DNA of 64,000 nucleotides. Origin: Ilumatobacteraceae bacterium. GTDB taxonomy: Bacteria; Actinomycetota; Acidimicrobiia; Acidimicrobiales; Ilumatobacteraceae. Below are positions 52,205-61,978 of this stretch, one piece after another. Below the pieces are notes generated by a model. That model was not told the origin of the DNA. It saw only the letters and a list, made by a program, of their open reading frames with translations, and made no database searches. Position numbers and translations under genes: made by a program. The stretch is from the NCBI GenBank assembly GCA_013213745.1, contig JABSQH010000075.1:18163-82162 (forward strand). Reading direction: 5' to 3'. Position 1 is the stretch's first letter. Each line of letters opens with the position of its first letter.

Positions 52205-52855
52205 CTACGGGTTGTCGGTGGTGGACTTCTTCTTGGCCGCTGACTTCTTCTTGGCGGTCGTTTTCTTCTTCGTCGCCGACTTCTTTTTCGTCGCCGACTT
52301 CTTCCGAGCGGTCGACGCGGCCCGGCGGACTTCGATCGCTGGATCCTCGCCGTCGTCGTCATCGCCGTCGGGCACTGCGGGCTCGGGGCGCGCCGGAACG
52401 CCGGGGAGGCGCAGACCCCCGAACAGTCCGCCAGCGGTGCCGGCGATCTGGCTCAGCGGTCCAAGGCGTTTGGTCAGTTCGTTGAGCACCTCGGAGAACT
52501 GGGCGAGCTGATTCGGGAGCTGGTTGATTGCGGGGTTGCTCAGTGCATCGGCGAGCTGGTTCAGGCCCGGAGCCACTGCAATTGCCGGACCGGACACGAC
52601 TTGCATCACCTCGTCGGCGGTCTTCACCGTGCGCGTCACCTGTGGAATCGCGACCCGCAGCGGTTCTTCGACCTCGGCCAGCAACACGTTGATCCGCTCG
52701 GCGGTGTCGTTGAGATTCTCCATCGTGCGGTTGAAGTTCTCGACGCCACGGAGGAATTCGTCGACGCCCGTGCGGAACTGTTCGACCGATCTGATCGTGC
52801 CCGCCAGCGGCGCGGCGAACACGTTGAACATGTCGGAGAATGGATCGTCGGCCAT
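52205..52855 (-). CDS. Helical protein with histone-H1-like Lys/Ala tail
   Basis: 216 residues. The N-terminal 110 are amphipathic helices (VDEFLRGVENFNRTMENLND, ERINVLLAEVEEPLR) resembling phasin or coiled-coil proteins. After a Gly/Pro hinge and an acidic patch (DGDDDDGEDPA), the last 40 residues are repeats of KKSATKKK and KKTTAKKK, like the C-terminal tails of histone H1 and mycobacterial HupB. Such tails bind DNA or polyphosphate. Exact family not identified. Confidence 0.75.
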   Translation of the reverse strand: MADDPFSDMFNVFAAPLAGTIRSVEQFRTGVDEFLRGVENFNRTMENLNDTAERINVLLAEVEEPLRVAIPQVTRTVKTADEVMQVVSGPAIAVAPGLNQLADALSNPAINQLPNQLAQFSEVLNELTKRLGPLSQIAGTAGGLFGGLRLPGVPARPEPAVPDGDDDDGEDPAIEVRRAASTARKKSATKKKSATKKKTTAKKKSAAKKKSTTDNP

Positions 52856-53027
52856 CGAACGACCCTAATGGGCGCTGACTGGAGGTCGCCTCAACCCGCT
52901 CGCGCTGGCCGGCGGTTTGGGGCGGCTCTGTGCCGATGGCCGCGACAGGAGCGCTCCAGACACGGGTGCGAGCGAACTCTGGGACGCAATCGTCTCAGCA
53001 GCGGGACGTGCACCGCAGCGAGTGCGG

Positions 53028-53847
53028 CTATTGGATCCATTCAGCCAGCGCACGCTTCGTCTCAGCGGCAACCGATGTCACAACACCCACGCGCAGTTCC
53101 GTCGCGCCAGCGTCGACGTAGCGGGCCATTCCAGCAGCAACGTCGCCCATCGTGCCGGCGCTCACGACGTCGGCTGGCGTCTCCAACCCGGCGAGGTCGA
53201 GCACCCGGCGGTACGCAGGGAGACCGGCGTCCAGCCCGCTCGACTCGCGTTGCTCGGCCACCAGGCCGGCCAGGTCGTCGGTGACCGCAACAGTGACGAG
53301 GGGCCTTGATCCGCGGCGCGGGCCGACCCGCCGAGGCGGCAGCGGTCCTGATTCGGGGCGCGACATGCTCGGCGATCACCTGCGGTGACATCCCCGGTCC
53401 GAGCGAGGTGCCGGCGCACCGCTGGTCGGCGAAATCGAGCATGCGAGGACCCAGCGCAACGAGGAGCACCGGGACCGGCTCGCTCTCCACGGTCAACCAC
53501 CCGTTGGCGGTGCCCTCGTCGCCGTCGACATCGCACGACTCCCCGGTGAGCACCGGACCCAGCGCATCGAGGTACTCGGCGGTGTGGGTGAACGGACGGC
53601 CGTACGACTCGCCGAAGAACCCCTCGACGACCATGGCGTGTGAGGTGCCGACTCTGAGAGTGAAGCGTCCGCCGAGCGCAGATTGTGCTGTTCTCGCTGT
53701 GCCCGCCGCCCAACCGAGCGGCACGGTGATCCCCCTCACGAGTCCTGTCCCAGTCGAACCGTGACTCGCAGCGAGCAGATTCGCGCACCACGATCCCGGC
53801 GGCGGCGTCACTTGTTGTCGGTCATGGCGTCGCGGCCCGACGCTCAT
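53028..53847 (-). pseudogene. LLM-class F420-dependent oxidoreductase remnant
   Basis: Frame one gives TARTAQSALGGRFTLRVGTS, GFFGESYGRPFTHTAEYLDA, VPVLLVALGPRMLDFA and GPGMSPQVIAEHV, the TIGR03564-like pattern. After a frameshift near 53305 a second frame gives PLVTVAVTDDLAGLVAEQRE and VSAGTMGDVAAGMARYVDAG to the stop at 53028. The first 70 or so residues of the barrel, with the substrate end, are missing. Six bases from the gcvP stop. Confidence 0.72.
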
Positions 53848-53852
53848 GTCGT

Positions 53853-56753
53853 CTACTGCCGAGCGCCGCTGAGGGCGTACGACTCCAACGGCTCACAGGA
53901 ACACACGAGATTGCGGTCGCCGTAGGCGCCGTCGATTCGCGACACCGGTGTGAAGTAGGCGCCCCCTCGTACCGACGCTGCCGGGTTCGCGCCCAGCTCG
54001 CGGGAGTACGGCCGATCCCACGGGCCGGTGAGCTCCTCGATGGTGTGCGGAGCGAGCCGGAGCGGGCTTTCCTCGATCGGCCACACGCCCTGCGCCACCT
54101 GCTCGATCTCGTCGCCGATGGCGATCATCGCTGCACAGAACCGGTCGATCTCGCCCAGGCTCTCGCTCTCGGTCGGCTCGATCATCAATGTGCCCGCAAC
54201 GGGGAAGCTCATGGTCGGGGCGTGGAAGCCGTAGTCCATGAGGCGCTTGGCCACATCGTCCACGGTCACCCCGGTGCGCTTGGTGATGTCGCGAAGGTCG
54301 ATGATGCACTCGTGGGCGATCCGACCGTTGTCGCCGCGATAGAGCACCGGGAACACCGGGTCGAGGCGCATCGCGATGTAGTTGGCGGCGACGATCGCAG
54401 CGCTCGTTGCGTCGCGCAGCGCCTCACTGCCCATCATCTCGACGTACATCCAGGAGATCGGCAAGATGCCGGCGGAGCCGAACGGCGCAGCCGACACTGG
54501 ACCGACCGCACTCGCGTCGGGGTTGCCCGGATCACCCGGGAGGAACGGGGCGAGGTGGGCGCGCACGCCGACGGGCCCGACACCGGGACCACCGCCGCCA
54601 TGAGGGATGCAGAACGTCTTGTGCAGGTTGAGGTGGCTGACGTCGGCGCCGAAGTCGGCGGGACGGGAGTGGCCGACCAGCGCGTTGAGGTTGGCGCCAT
54701 CGACGTACACCTGGCCGCCAGCGGCGTGGATCATGTCGCAGAGGTCGACGACCTCGGTCTCGTACACGCCGTGGGTCGAGGGGTAGGTGATCATGATCGC
54801 TGCCAGGCGGTCACCAGCATCGTCGATCGCTTGGCCCACCGCACCGAGGTCGACGTTGCCGTGGTCGTCGCACGCCACGACCACGACATCCATGCCGGCC
54901 ATCACCGCGCTGGCCGCATTGGTCCCATGTGCGCTCGACGGAATCAGGCACACCGTACGCTGGTCGTCGCCCCGCGACCGGTGGTAGCCGCGGATCGCCA
55001 GCAGGCCGGCGAACTCGCCTTGGCTGCCAGCGTTGGGTTGGAGGCTGACCGCCGCATAGCCCGTGAGCTCGGCGAGGCGCGACTCGAGGCCGGCGATCAT
55101 CTGCTGATAGCCAGCCGCCTGGACAATCGGCGCATACGGATGGATCGACGCGAACTCGGGCCACGTGATCGGCAACATTTCGGCGGTGGCGTTCAACTTC
55201 ATCGTGCACGACCCGAGCGGGATCATCGTGCGGTCGAGCGCCAGATCCTTGTCGCTCAGCGCTCGCAGGTAGCGCAGCATCTCGTGTTCTGTGCGGTACC
55301 GCTCGAACACTGCGTGTGACATGAAGTCGTCGTCACGTCGGAAGTGCTGGGGGATCGACGGCTCGGCGGCATCGGCGTCGACGCTGGTGATCGGCGACCC
55401 ACCGAGCGCTACCGAGAGCGCCGACACGACGTCGACGGTGGTCGTCTCGTCGACCGTGGCAGCGATGGTCGACGCGTCGACGCGACGAATGTTGATCCCG
55501 GCCGTCAGTGCCGCGGCCACGGCGGCATCGGCATCGCCGACCTCGACGGCGATCGTGTCGAACCAGGCGTCGTGATGCAGCTGGTGGCCGGCCGACGACA
55601 GCGAGGATGCCAGCGCAGCCGTGAGGCGATGCACACGCGCGGCGATCCGTTGCAGCCCTTCGCGACCATGCCACGACGCATAGAACCCGGCGATGTTGGC
55701 AAGCAGCACCTGTGCAGTGCAGATGTTCGACGTCGCCTTCTCGCGGCGGATGTGCTGCTCGCGAGTTTGCAGGGCGAGGCGCAGTGCTGGTCGACCAGCG
55801 GTGTCGGTGCTGACCCCGACGAGCCGTCCCGGGATGGCTCGTGCGGCACGATCGTGGGCTGCGAGGAACGCGGCATGCGGACCGCCGTAGCCCAGTGGCA
55901 CGCCGAACCGCTGCGCAGAGCCAACGGCGATGTCGGCACCGAGGTCACCAGGAGATGTGAGAACGGTGCAGGCCAGCGGATCGGTGGCGACGATGGCGAT
56001 GCCCCGATGTTCGTGGACCGTGTCGATCGCGGCTCGCCAATCGACGACCCCTCCAGTCGACGTCGGATAACTGAACAGGGCGCCGAAGAGATCGTCGTCC
56101 AGAGCACTCGGGTCCGCGGCGACATCGGCGACGACGAGGTCGACATCGACTGGTTCCGCGCGTGTTCGCAGCACCGCCAGGGTTTGTGGATGGATGTCGG
56201 CGTCGACCACGAACCGGTCGCTCTTCGATTTCGACAAACGCCGAGCCATCGTCATCGCTTCGGCCGCGGCGGTGGCCTCGTCGAGCAGCGATGCGTTGGC
56301 GACTTCCAGACCGGTCAACTCGGACACCATGGTCTGGAAGTTGAGCAATGCCTCCAGTCGACCTTGGCTGATCTCGGGCTGGTACGGGGTGTATGCGGTG
56401 TACCACGCCGGATCTTCCAGCACGTTTCGCTGGATCACCGGGGGAGTGATCGTGTTGGCGTATCCCTGTCCGATCATGCTCGTGACGACCTGGTTCTTGT
56501 CGGCCATCGAACGCAGCGTCGTCAGCGCCGCGGACTCGGTCGACGGAGCGTGGAACGGGTCGGGGGTCTCGCTGCGAATGGCAGCGGGGAGCGCCTCTGC
56601 GATCAGCGCGTCGGTGTCCGCTACGCCGAGCGCGGCACACATCGTCGCCAGATCGGTCGACGTGGCGCCGATGTGTCGACGGGCGAACTCATCGCGTTCG
56701 AGCAGATCGTCGAGTGGGCGATCGAGCGGGGGAGTGGACGAGGTGTCGGGCAC
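53853..56753 (-). CDS. gcvP: Glycine dehydrogenase (decarboxylating), glycine cleavage P protein
   Basis: 966-residue PLP enzyme, full length. The PLP lysine is in [19 protein letters not shown]; other landmarks are [51 protein letters not shown], and GSCTMKLNA. It decarboxylates glycine and loads the aminomethyl group on GcvH. ATG at 56753, 37 bases downstream of a tandem glycine riboswitch. The gene is on the opposite strand from gcvH and gcvT, so the pathway is in two transcription units. Confidence 0.97.
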   Translation of the reverse strand: MPDTSSTPPLDRPLDDLLERDEFARRHIGATSTDLATMCAALGVADTDALIAEALPAAIRSETPDPFHAPSTESAALTTLRSMADKNQVVTSMIGQGYANTITPPVIQRNVLEDPAWYTAYTPYQPEISQGRLEALLNFQTMVSELTGLEVANASLLDEATAAAEAMTMARRLSKSKSDRFVVDADIHPQTLAVLRTRAEPVDVDLVVADVAADPSALDDDLFGALFSYPTSTGGVVDWRAAIDTVHEHRGIAIVATDPLACTVLTSPGDLGADIAVGSAQRFGVPLGYGGPHAAFLAAHDRAARAIPGRLVGVSTDTAGRPALRLALQTREQHIRREKATSNICTAQVLLANIAGFYASWHGREGLQRIAARVHRLTAALASSLSSAGHQLHHDAWFDTIAVEVGDADAAVAAALTAGINIRRVDASTIAATVDETTTVDVVSALSVALGGSPITSVDADAAEPSIPQHFRRDDDFMSHAVFERYRTEHEMLRYLRALSDKDLALDRTMIPLGSCTMKLNATAEMLPITWPEFASIHPYAPIVQAAGYQQMIAGLESRLAELTGYAAVSLQPNAGSQGEFAGLLAIRGYHRSRGDDQRTVCLIPSSAHGTNAASAVMAGMDVVVVACDDHGNVDLGAVGQAIDDAGDRLAAIMITYPSTHGVYETEVVDLCDMIHAAGGQVYVDGANLNALVGHSRPADFGADVSHLNLHKTFCIPHGGGGPGVGPVGVRAHLAPFLPGDPGNPDASAVGPVSAAPFGSAGILPISWMYVEMMGSEALRDATSAAIVAANYIAMRLDPVFPVLYRGDNGRIAHECIIDLRDITKRTGVTVDDVAKRLMDYGFHAPTMSFPVAGTLMIEPTESESLGEIDRFCAAMIAIGDEIEQVAQGVWPIEESPLRLAPHTIEELTGPWDRPYSRELGANPAASVRGGAYFTPVSRIDGAYGDRNLVCSCEPLESYALSGARQ

Positions 56754-56789
56754 GGTGCCTCCGAGGCGGTTCGTCCCCCGCTGTCATCG

Positions 56790-56942
56790 GTGCCTGAGAG
56801 TTTGACCGTCGACGAATCGATCGGCTTTCCCCGTGGGCGGGTGCTGCGCACCACTTTCCAGCGTGCCGCCTCGAACGGTCCGGTGGCCTGAGAGATTCCG
56901 GGGAGGTTGCTCCTTCGGCGCCCGCCGAGGCGGACTCTCCCG
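56790..56942 (-). promoter_or_regulatory. Tandem glycine riboswitch upstream of gcvP
   Basis: Read on the minus strand: GGGAGAGT at 56941, core GCGCCGAAGGAGCAA (56921-56907), CTCTCAGGC (56894-56886) close aptamer one. CTGGAAAG (56861-56854), GGGGAAAGCCG and a second CTCTCAGGCA (56800-56791) make aptamer two. These are the conserved elements of the cooperative glycine riboswitch, which turns on glycine cleavage when glycine is abundant. The second aptamer core is shorter than usual. Confidence 0.9.
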
Positions 56943-57017
56943 ATCGAGGTGTTCGGCGGTTCAGTTGTCGTGCCGATTGTAACGAGCCGGGGCGGGTCGA
57001 AGTGGGAAGATGCGCCG

Positions 57018-57299
57018 ATGAGCGGAACAACGCTGCTGACCAACGTGCTCGCCCGGCGGCGATGGAGCCTCGGCGGGGAGTGACGTGTGATCGTCGACCC
57101 GAACGAGATGGGCTACGTCGGCATGATGGGCGACCACAACCCACGCGGGTCCTTTTGCGATTTCACGCCGGGTCACGCCGGCGATCGGGTGGCGGCTGTG
57201 GTCGTTCGTCGAGCGGGAGCTCGGCACCCCGATCGGTGCGCTCGAGCCGGCGTTGTCGGCCGACGACGGCAGGTCAGCGCCGGTCGGGCCGCGCCAAAC
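57018..57299 (+). pseudogene. Small remnant, possibly N-terminus of a GH2 (beta-glucuronidase-like) gene
   Basis: ATG 57018 reads TTLLTNVLARRRWSLGGE and then TGA (57081-57083); if TGG, it continues W-R-VIVDPNEMGYVGMMGDHNP, RGSFCDFTPG, the sugar-binding start of glycoside hydrolase family 2. Near 57180 the G/C-ended frame shifts and goes on GWRLWSFVERELGTPIG. So only a 5' scrap remains. Family assignment rests on one motif. Confidence 0.35.
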
Positions 57300-59186
57300 C
57301 TACGATCGCGGCGTTGTCACGTCACAGGCGTCGATCGCTTTCACGAACGGGTACGGGTTGATCGCTGCGCCACCCTTCGGGTGGATTTCGAAGTGCAGGT
57401 GGGGAGTGGAGCTATTGCCTGTGTTGCCGTTGTAGCCGATCACATCCCCGGCCTTCACCTTGCTCCCGACGTCGATACCAGGAGCGAAATCGCTCAGGTG
57501 GAAGTACAGGAAATACGTGCCGTCCGGCCGGGTCAGACGCAGTCCGTTACCGGCCAGCGAGCCGGGGGTGTCGATGTACTTCCTGGTGATCGTGCCGTCG
57601 GTTACGGCGTAGAGCAGGAGGCCTTCAGCTCCGATGAGGTCGACGCCCTCGTGGAGGCGTCCGCCCGAGCGTGGTGCGTGCCACGTGTCGCCGTAGTAAC
57701 ACTTGCCCTGCATCGGGAAGACCGAAAGCTCGACGCTCTGTGCAGTCGGCGCCGGGGGAGCGGGCAACTTGCCCAAGTTCAGCTTGTCGGCGGTCGCCTG
57801 GTCGATCTTGCCGGTGACCGACAAGCCCTGCAGGCGCTGATACTCGATGACCGCCTGGGCCGTGGCCGCCCCGAAGTGACCATCGGCGCCGCCGTCGAAG
57901 ACGATGCCAGCAGCGAGCAGCTTCTGTTGCAGCGCCTTGACGCGATCGCCGCGTTCGCCATAGACCGGGTAGCCACCTTGACTGGTCGTGACCCCTTGAG
58001 GGGCGTTGGACGTGCCCAGTCCGAGGATGTTGGCGCCTTCGCTCGAGAGCACACCAGACGCCTCGAGACCGTTGGCGCGTTGGAATTGTTGGAGCGTCTG
58101 CTTGGTGTAGTTGCCAAAGACGCCATCGGCGCCGCCGAGGAGGTTCAGTCCGGCCTGGATCAGCGCCCGCTGCAGCTCTTTTACCTTGTCGCCCGACGCG
58201 CCAACCTTGAGCCCGGCATACGGGTGCGTCGTGGGTGCAGGTGCACTGGTCGTCGGGTTGGCCTGGCCGCGTTCGCCAACCGCAAGGCCGAGACCAAGCG
58301 CGCGTGCGGTATCGCCGTCGACAGTGCCACTGGCGGTGAGACCCTGGCCTTGTTGGTAGGTGCTGAGCGCGTTCTTCGTGGCCGGTCCGAACGCTCCGTC
58401 GGCGCCTCCAGGGACGCTGATCCCAGCATCGAGGAGGGCCTGTTGGAGGGCAGCCACGAGATTCCCCTGCGCGCCGAGCTCGAGTCCGACATAGCCGTTC
58501 CGGGCCGGTTCATTGGTGGGGGTGAGCCCGAGCGCCGAGGCGTCGTCGGCCGTCACGGCGCCGGTCCCTGACCGCCCAGCGCGCTCCTGGTAGCTCTTGA
58601 GGGCCGTTTGTGTCGCCGGGCCGAACGCCCCGTCGGCTCCGCCGCGCACGGTGATGCCGGCGTGAATGAGCGCCTGCTGCAGCTCCTTCACGCGATTGCC
58701 TTGTGCTCCGATCTGCAGGCCGACAAATGGGTTGGCCGGATTGCCCGGGTTGGTCGTCGTGGCCTGGAGTGCGGTGGTGGCGGCTGGCGCCGGTGCCGCA
58801 CCCTGGCCGAGCGAGAGGGCCTTGACCATGGCCTGGGTGACCGTGCCGGTGTCGGTGAGCCCGTTCCACCGCTGGAACTGCGACACAGCGACCTCAGTGG
58901 CTTTGCCGAACTCGCCGTCGGCCCCGCCGGGTACGTACACCCCGGAATCGATCAGCGCTTGCTGCAGCTCCTTCACGTTGTTGCCGGTCGCGCCGATCTT
59001 GAGGCCGACGAAGTGCGCCGATCGATTGGTGCTCACCGGCGCCGTGGGCGACGGCGCAGCGTGCGCAACAGGCGTCGACGAGACCGCCAACGTCGAGGCG
59101 GCGACGGCCGCGGCGGTCGATACCGCAGCGACGCGCGTCAGCCGGCGGATGACCGACGCAGTCGAGCGGGTAGGCGAAGCGAACAT
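57300..59186 (-). CDS. Secreted M23 peptidase with five peptidoglycan-binding repeats
   Basis: 628 residues. Signal peptide (about 1-45, ending PVAHAAPS). Five peptidoglycan-binding domains of about 70 residues follow, each with the pattern LKIGATGNNVKELQQALIDSG, then a G-G-A-D-G-x-F-G core (LQIGAQGN, LELGAQGN, LKVGASGD, VYGERGDR). The C-terminal 140 residues are a LytM/M23 zinc endopeptidase: GRLHEGVDLIGAEG and TPHLHFEIHPKGG give the H-x-x-x-D and H-x-H sites. Probably cuts peptide bridges in cell-wall peptidoglycan. ATG 59186; long untranslated leader to about 59400. Confidence 0.92.
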   Translation of the reverse strand: MFASPTRSTASVIRRLTRVAAVSTAAAVAASTLAVSSTPVAHAAPSPTAPVSTNRSAHFVGLKIGATGNNVKELQQALIDSGVYVPGGADGEFGKATEVAVSQFQRWNGLTDTGTVTQAMVKALSLGQGAAPAPAATTALQATTTNPGNPANPFVGLQIGAQGNRVKELQQALIHAGITVRGGADGAFGPATQTALKSYQERAGRSGTGAVTADDASALGLTPTNEPARNGYVGLELGAQGNLVAALQQALLDAGISVPGGADGAFGPATKNALSTYQQGQGLTASGTVDGDTARALGLGLAVGERGQANPTTSAPAPTTHPYAGLKVGASGDKVKELQRALIQAGLNLLGGADGVFGNYTKQTLQQFQRANGLEASGVLSSEGANILGLGTSNAPQGVTTSQGGYPVYGERGDRVKALQQKLLAAGIVFDGGADGHFGAATAQAVIEYQRLQGLSVTGKIDQATADKLNLGKLPAPPAPTAQSVELSVFPMQGKCYYGDTWHAPRSGGRLHEGVDLIGAEGLLLYAVTDGTITRKYIDTPGSLAGNGLRLTRPDGTYFLYFHLSDFAPGIDVGSKVKAGDVIGYNGNTGNSSTPHLHFEIHPKGGAAINPYPFVKAIDACDVTTPRS

Positions 59187-59871
59187 GAACAGGATCTCCT
59201 CCAGGCGGTTTCCTGTTCTTCGTCGAGCTCGACGACTCGCTCAACTTCAACCTGGACCCTCAGTCGATGGGTTCCCGTCTCGACCTCAACTTGAGGCTTC
59301 GAGACTCCACCGCTCGTAGCGCTCTGAGCTGGATCAACGCGCCTCGACGACTTCTTGAGGGGCCCTGAACTCAAGGAGGGTGGGGCGTCCGCCGGGTTCA
59401 TCATTAACTTTACATAACGAGCATTATGGGCGTTGTCTGGGACGGATTCCGACCCCAGCTGTTACGAAACGCGCCGACGACCCTGAGGTCGTGGGCTCGT
59501 GCCGCCCGGTGTCAGCTGGGGTTGGACCCCTGGCTCAACGTGAAGTGCAGGGACGGCACGACGCCCTTGTGCCCGCCGTGCGCATTCATGTTCCCCGCTC
59601 GTCGACGCCTCGATCGCTCCCCCACCGACTCTCAGCGATATCTCTTCGCGAGCGACAGCGCTCGCGCCCATACGAGGCGTACCACCGCGTAGCGTGACAT
59701 TTCGGGTGCGAATTCCCGCCGTGCGTGAAAGTCTTGCGCTTTAGGTTCCGCGCAAGGTGTATTGGCGACCGTCCGCAAGCGTCGCGACGAACTGGTCACC
59801 GGCTAGCCGACTAGCTCAATACAGACGAGGTGGTCGGTTCTGCGGTGACCCGGGGCCGACCACTCACGGAC
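59187..59871. other. Gene-free 0.7 kb, promoter region of the M23 gene
   Basis: No gene with normal codon pattern. An AT-rich patch at 59400-59425 (TTAACTTTACATAACG) is unlike the surrounding sequence and could hold promoters on both strands; for the M23 gene it would leave a leader of about 200 bases. A hairpin of eight bases (GTGGTCGG/CCGACCAC) occurs at 59829-59862. No riboswitch recognised. Confidence 0.4.
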
Positions 59872-59914
59872 GAGGGGTGACGTTCAGCAACCGCCGTGCT
59901 GAGCGTCACCCCTC
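59872..59914. terminator. Strong hairpin, terminator after the DUF1932 dehydrogenase gene
   Basis: GAGGGGTGACGTTCAGCA and TGCTGAGCGTCACCCCTC pair in 17 of 18 positions around ACCGCCG. It ends 25 bases before the stop of the minus-strand gene at 59939, and on the plus strand is followed by CTCTCGTTTT, so it may stop transcription from both sides. Confidence 0.65.
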
Positions 59915-59938
59915 CTCTCGTTTTGGCGAGCTCGGTGC

Positions 59939-60760
59939 TCAGTCGGGAGCGTTGAGCGCAGCGACCAGCGCGTCGAGCGTCACCGAGTCGGTGTCTTTGA
60001 ATCCGGCGAGACGGTGATACACCTCCGCTGCGGCCTCGTGGAAGCCATCGGGGAGGCCGACCGCGGCGAACGTCTCGGCGATCTCGCGCATCTCACCTTC
60101 GAACCTCCACGCCTTCGCTGCGGCGCCCCCAAGATGCTGTGATCGGCCGAGGGCGTCAGGCTGACTGATCGACCACTCCTCGGCCAGGTCACCGGCGACG
60201 CCATACGAGTCGGCGACAGCGTTGACGGTGAGCAGCAGCGCCATCGAGCCCTTTGTCCAGCCGGCGAAGGCCATCTTCAGCGCTGAGGCCGATCCCACGT
60301 CGGGACCAACCACGCGCACGTCGAGCGCCGAGTCGTGCCAGCGCTCCGCAATCGCAACGGCTTGCCGGCCAGACAGGTACATGCGAGTCGTACCCGATTG
60401 CGATGCTGGCGGGCCGATAATGCCGCCGTCGACTACCTCTGCCTGGCCGGCGAAGAGGCGATGGATCTCCAGCGCCTGCTGAGGGGCGATGGCGTTGGCG
60501 TCGACGTACACGCCTGCGAATCCACGGTCAGCGACCGCGACAGCGACCGCTGCGGCCTGATCGGGCGGACACACGCTCACGATCGTGTCGGCACGTTCGA
60601 CGATGCCAGCCAGCGACCCGGCATCGACCAAGCCGGCGTCGTCGGCTCGCCGGCGCGTTGCGGCCGACCGCCCCTCCCCCGCCCAGAGGCACTCGCCTGA
60701 GCAGGCCGCCGCGACCGACGCGCCCATCGCGCCAGGATGTAAGAAGCCGGTGATTGTCAT
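59939..60760 (-). CDS. NAD(P)-dependent dehydrogenase, 6-phosphogluconate-type fold with DUF1932
   Basis: 273 residues. Rossmann start TITGFLHPGAMGASVAAACS, then IVSVCPPDQAAAVA, VYVDANAIAPQQALEI and VDGGIIGPPASQSGTTRMYL, as in beta-hydroxyacid dehydrogenases. The C-terminal helical part (LKMAFAGWTKGSMALLL with the catalytic-type Lys, then DALGRSQHLGGAAAKAWRFE) is DUF1932. ATG 60760. Substrate unknown. Confidence 0.85.
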   Translation of the reverse strand: MTITGFLHPGAMGASVAAACSGECLWAGEGRSAATRRRADDAGLVDAGSLAGIVERADTIVSVCPPDQAAAVAVAVADRGFAGVYVDANAIAPQQALEIHRLFAGQAEVVDGGIIGPPASQSGTTRMYLSGRQAVAIAERWHDSALDVRVVGPDVGSASALKMAFAGWTKGSMALLLTVNAVADSYGVAGDLAEEWSISQPDALGRSQHLGGAAAKAWRFEGEMREIAETFAAVGLPDGFHEAAAEVYHRLAGFKDTDSVTLDALVAALNAPD

Positions 60761-60818
60761 CGAGCCGCAACGTACCCCACCGATCGAGACGGCCCGAGTG
60801 TGACACCCCCTGTGCAAC

Positions 60819-61851
60819 ATGGTCGCCGTGGGGTCCGATGCGTTCGCCGAGCTGGTCGACGGCCGGCGCGACGCAAGCGACGACGATCTCACCGAGCAAC
60901 TACGCCAGCTCGAGATGGATCGGCGGCGGATCGAGGCTGAGTTGGCAGCGAGCACCACAGAGGTCGATCGGCGGTCGCTGTACGCCGTTGACGGGCATCG
61001 ATCGGTCACCGGGTGGCTCCGAGCGCATCTCAATACCGGCCGCCGCGAGGCGGCGCGCCTGGGCCGCAGCGGCTGGCTCAGCGACTGCCAACCCGCGGTC
61101 GGGTCATCGTGGTGGATGGGACGCGTGGGCACCGAACACATCGGCGACCTCGGCACAGTGGCGAGTAACCCCGCGTCGCCGATGCACTCCCCGACTCCGT
61201 CTCGATGCTCCTCGACCACGCCGAACAACTCTCCTACGACGAGTTTCGGACCGTGCTGTGTCGTTGCCGGTGAACGCCTTCCATGCTCGAATGGAAACAG
61301 CCCGCGGCGTCGTGCCCGCTCCCGACGAGGTACTCACCGCAGCGCTTGGCGGCTTCGTGCGCCGGGCGGTGATCAACAGCGCATCCGTACCCGTCGATGT
61401 CGGTCGCAAGCGTCGCCTGTTCACGGGCGTTGCGCGTGACGTTGCGCTTGCGCTCAAACAGTGTTGTGACCATCCAGGGTGCTCAGTTCCGGCAGCGCAC
61501 TGCGACGCCGATCACGTCGACGAATGGTGGCGAGATGATGGTCGCACCAATCTCGACAACCTCGGCCCTCGTTGCCGAGCCCACAACTCGTGGAAACACC
61601 ACGAGGGTCTTTGGGTGCGGTACGACGCCGAAGGTCGGGTATGCAACATGCGGGCCGACGGCTCGCTCATGAGGCCGGTCGGGCAGCCGCCACCAGCGAT
61701 CCCCGTGTTTCACGGCATGCCAGCCCACTCGATCGCCTACGAACTGCTGCGACCTCGTCACTGCCGGTGCGTCGACCGCGGATCAAGTGACGACGACACA
61801 GCGGCCGAAGTTCTGCAACCTCTCAGATTCTTACCAGACCCCAACACTTGA
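60819..61851 (+). pseudogene. DUF222/HNH endonuclease remnant
   Basis: Pieces of an actinobacterial DUF222-HNH protein in three frames. First LTEQLRQLEMDRRRIEAELA, LYAVDGHRSVTGWLRAHLN; then a short stretch SVSMLLDHAEQLSYDEFRT in another frame ending at a TGA; then FVRRAVINSASVPVDVG, RRLFTGVARDVALALKQC, CDHPGCSVPAAHCDADHVDE, and CRAHNSWKHHEGLW. The HNH zinc motif itself (C-x-x-P-G-C, A-D-H) survives, but the reading frame does not. Such genes are multicopy and often decayed. Confidence 0.8.
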
Positions 61852-61978
61852 CCGGGCCATATCGCCACTCTCAGCGTTCGGAATTGTGTTAAGTCTTGCT
61901 CTACGTGCCATTTCAGCTTGCGCCGGTCACTCTGCGCGCCCTCTAATGGGCGCTCACTTTTGTGAAGGAGCGGGAAAC

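Noticed and set aside
54045..56891. Two long plus-strand frames opposite gcvP
   Set aside because: Shadows of gcvP; one runs through the riboswitch as well.
59757..60017. 86-codon frame between the M23 and DUF1932 genes
   Set aside because: It crosses two hairpins and the 3' end of the neighbouring gene, and its codon use does not fit the genome.
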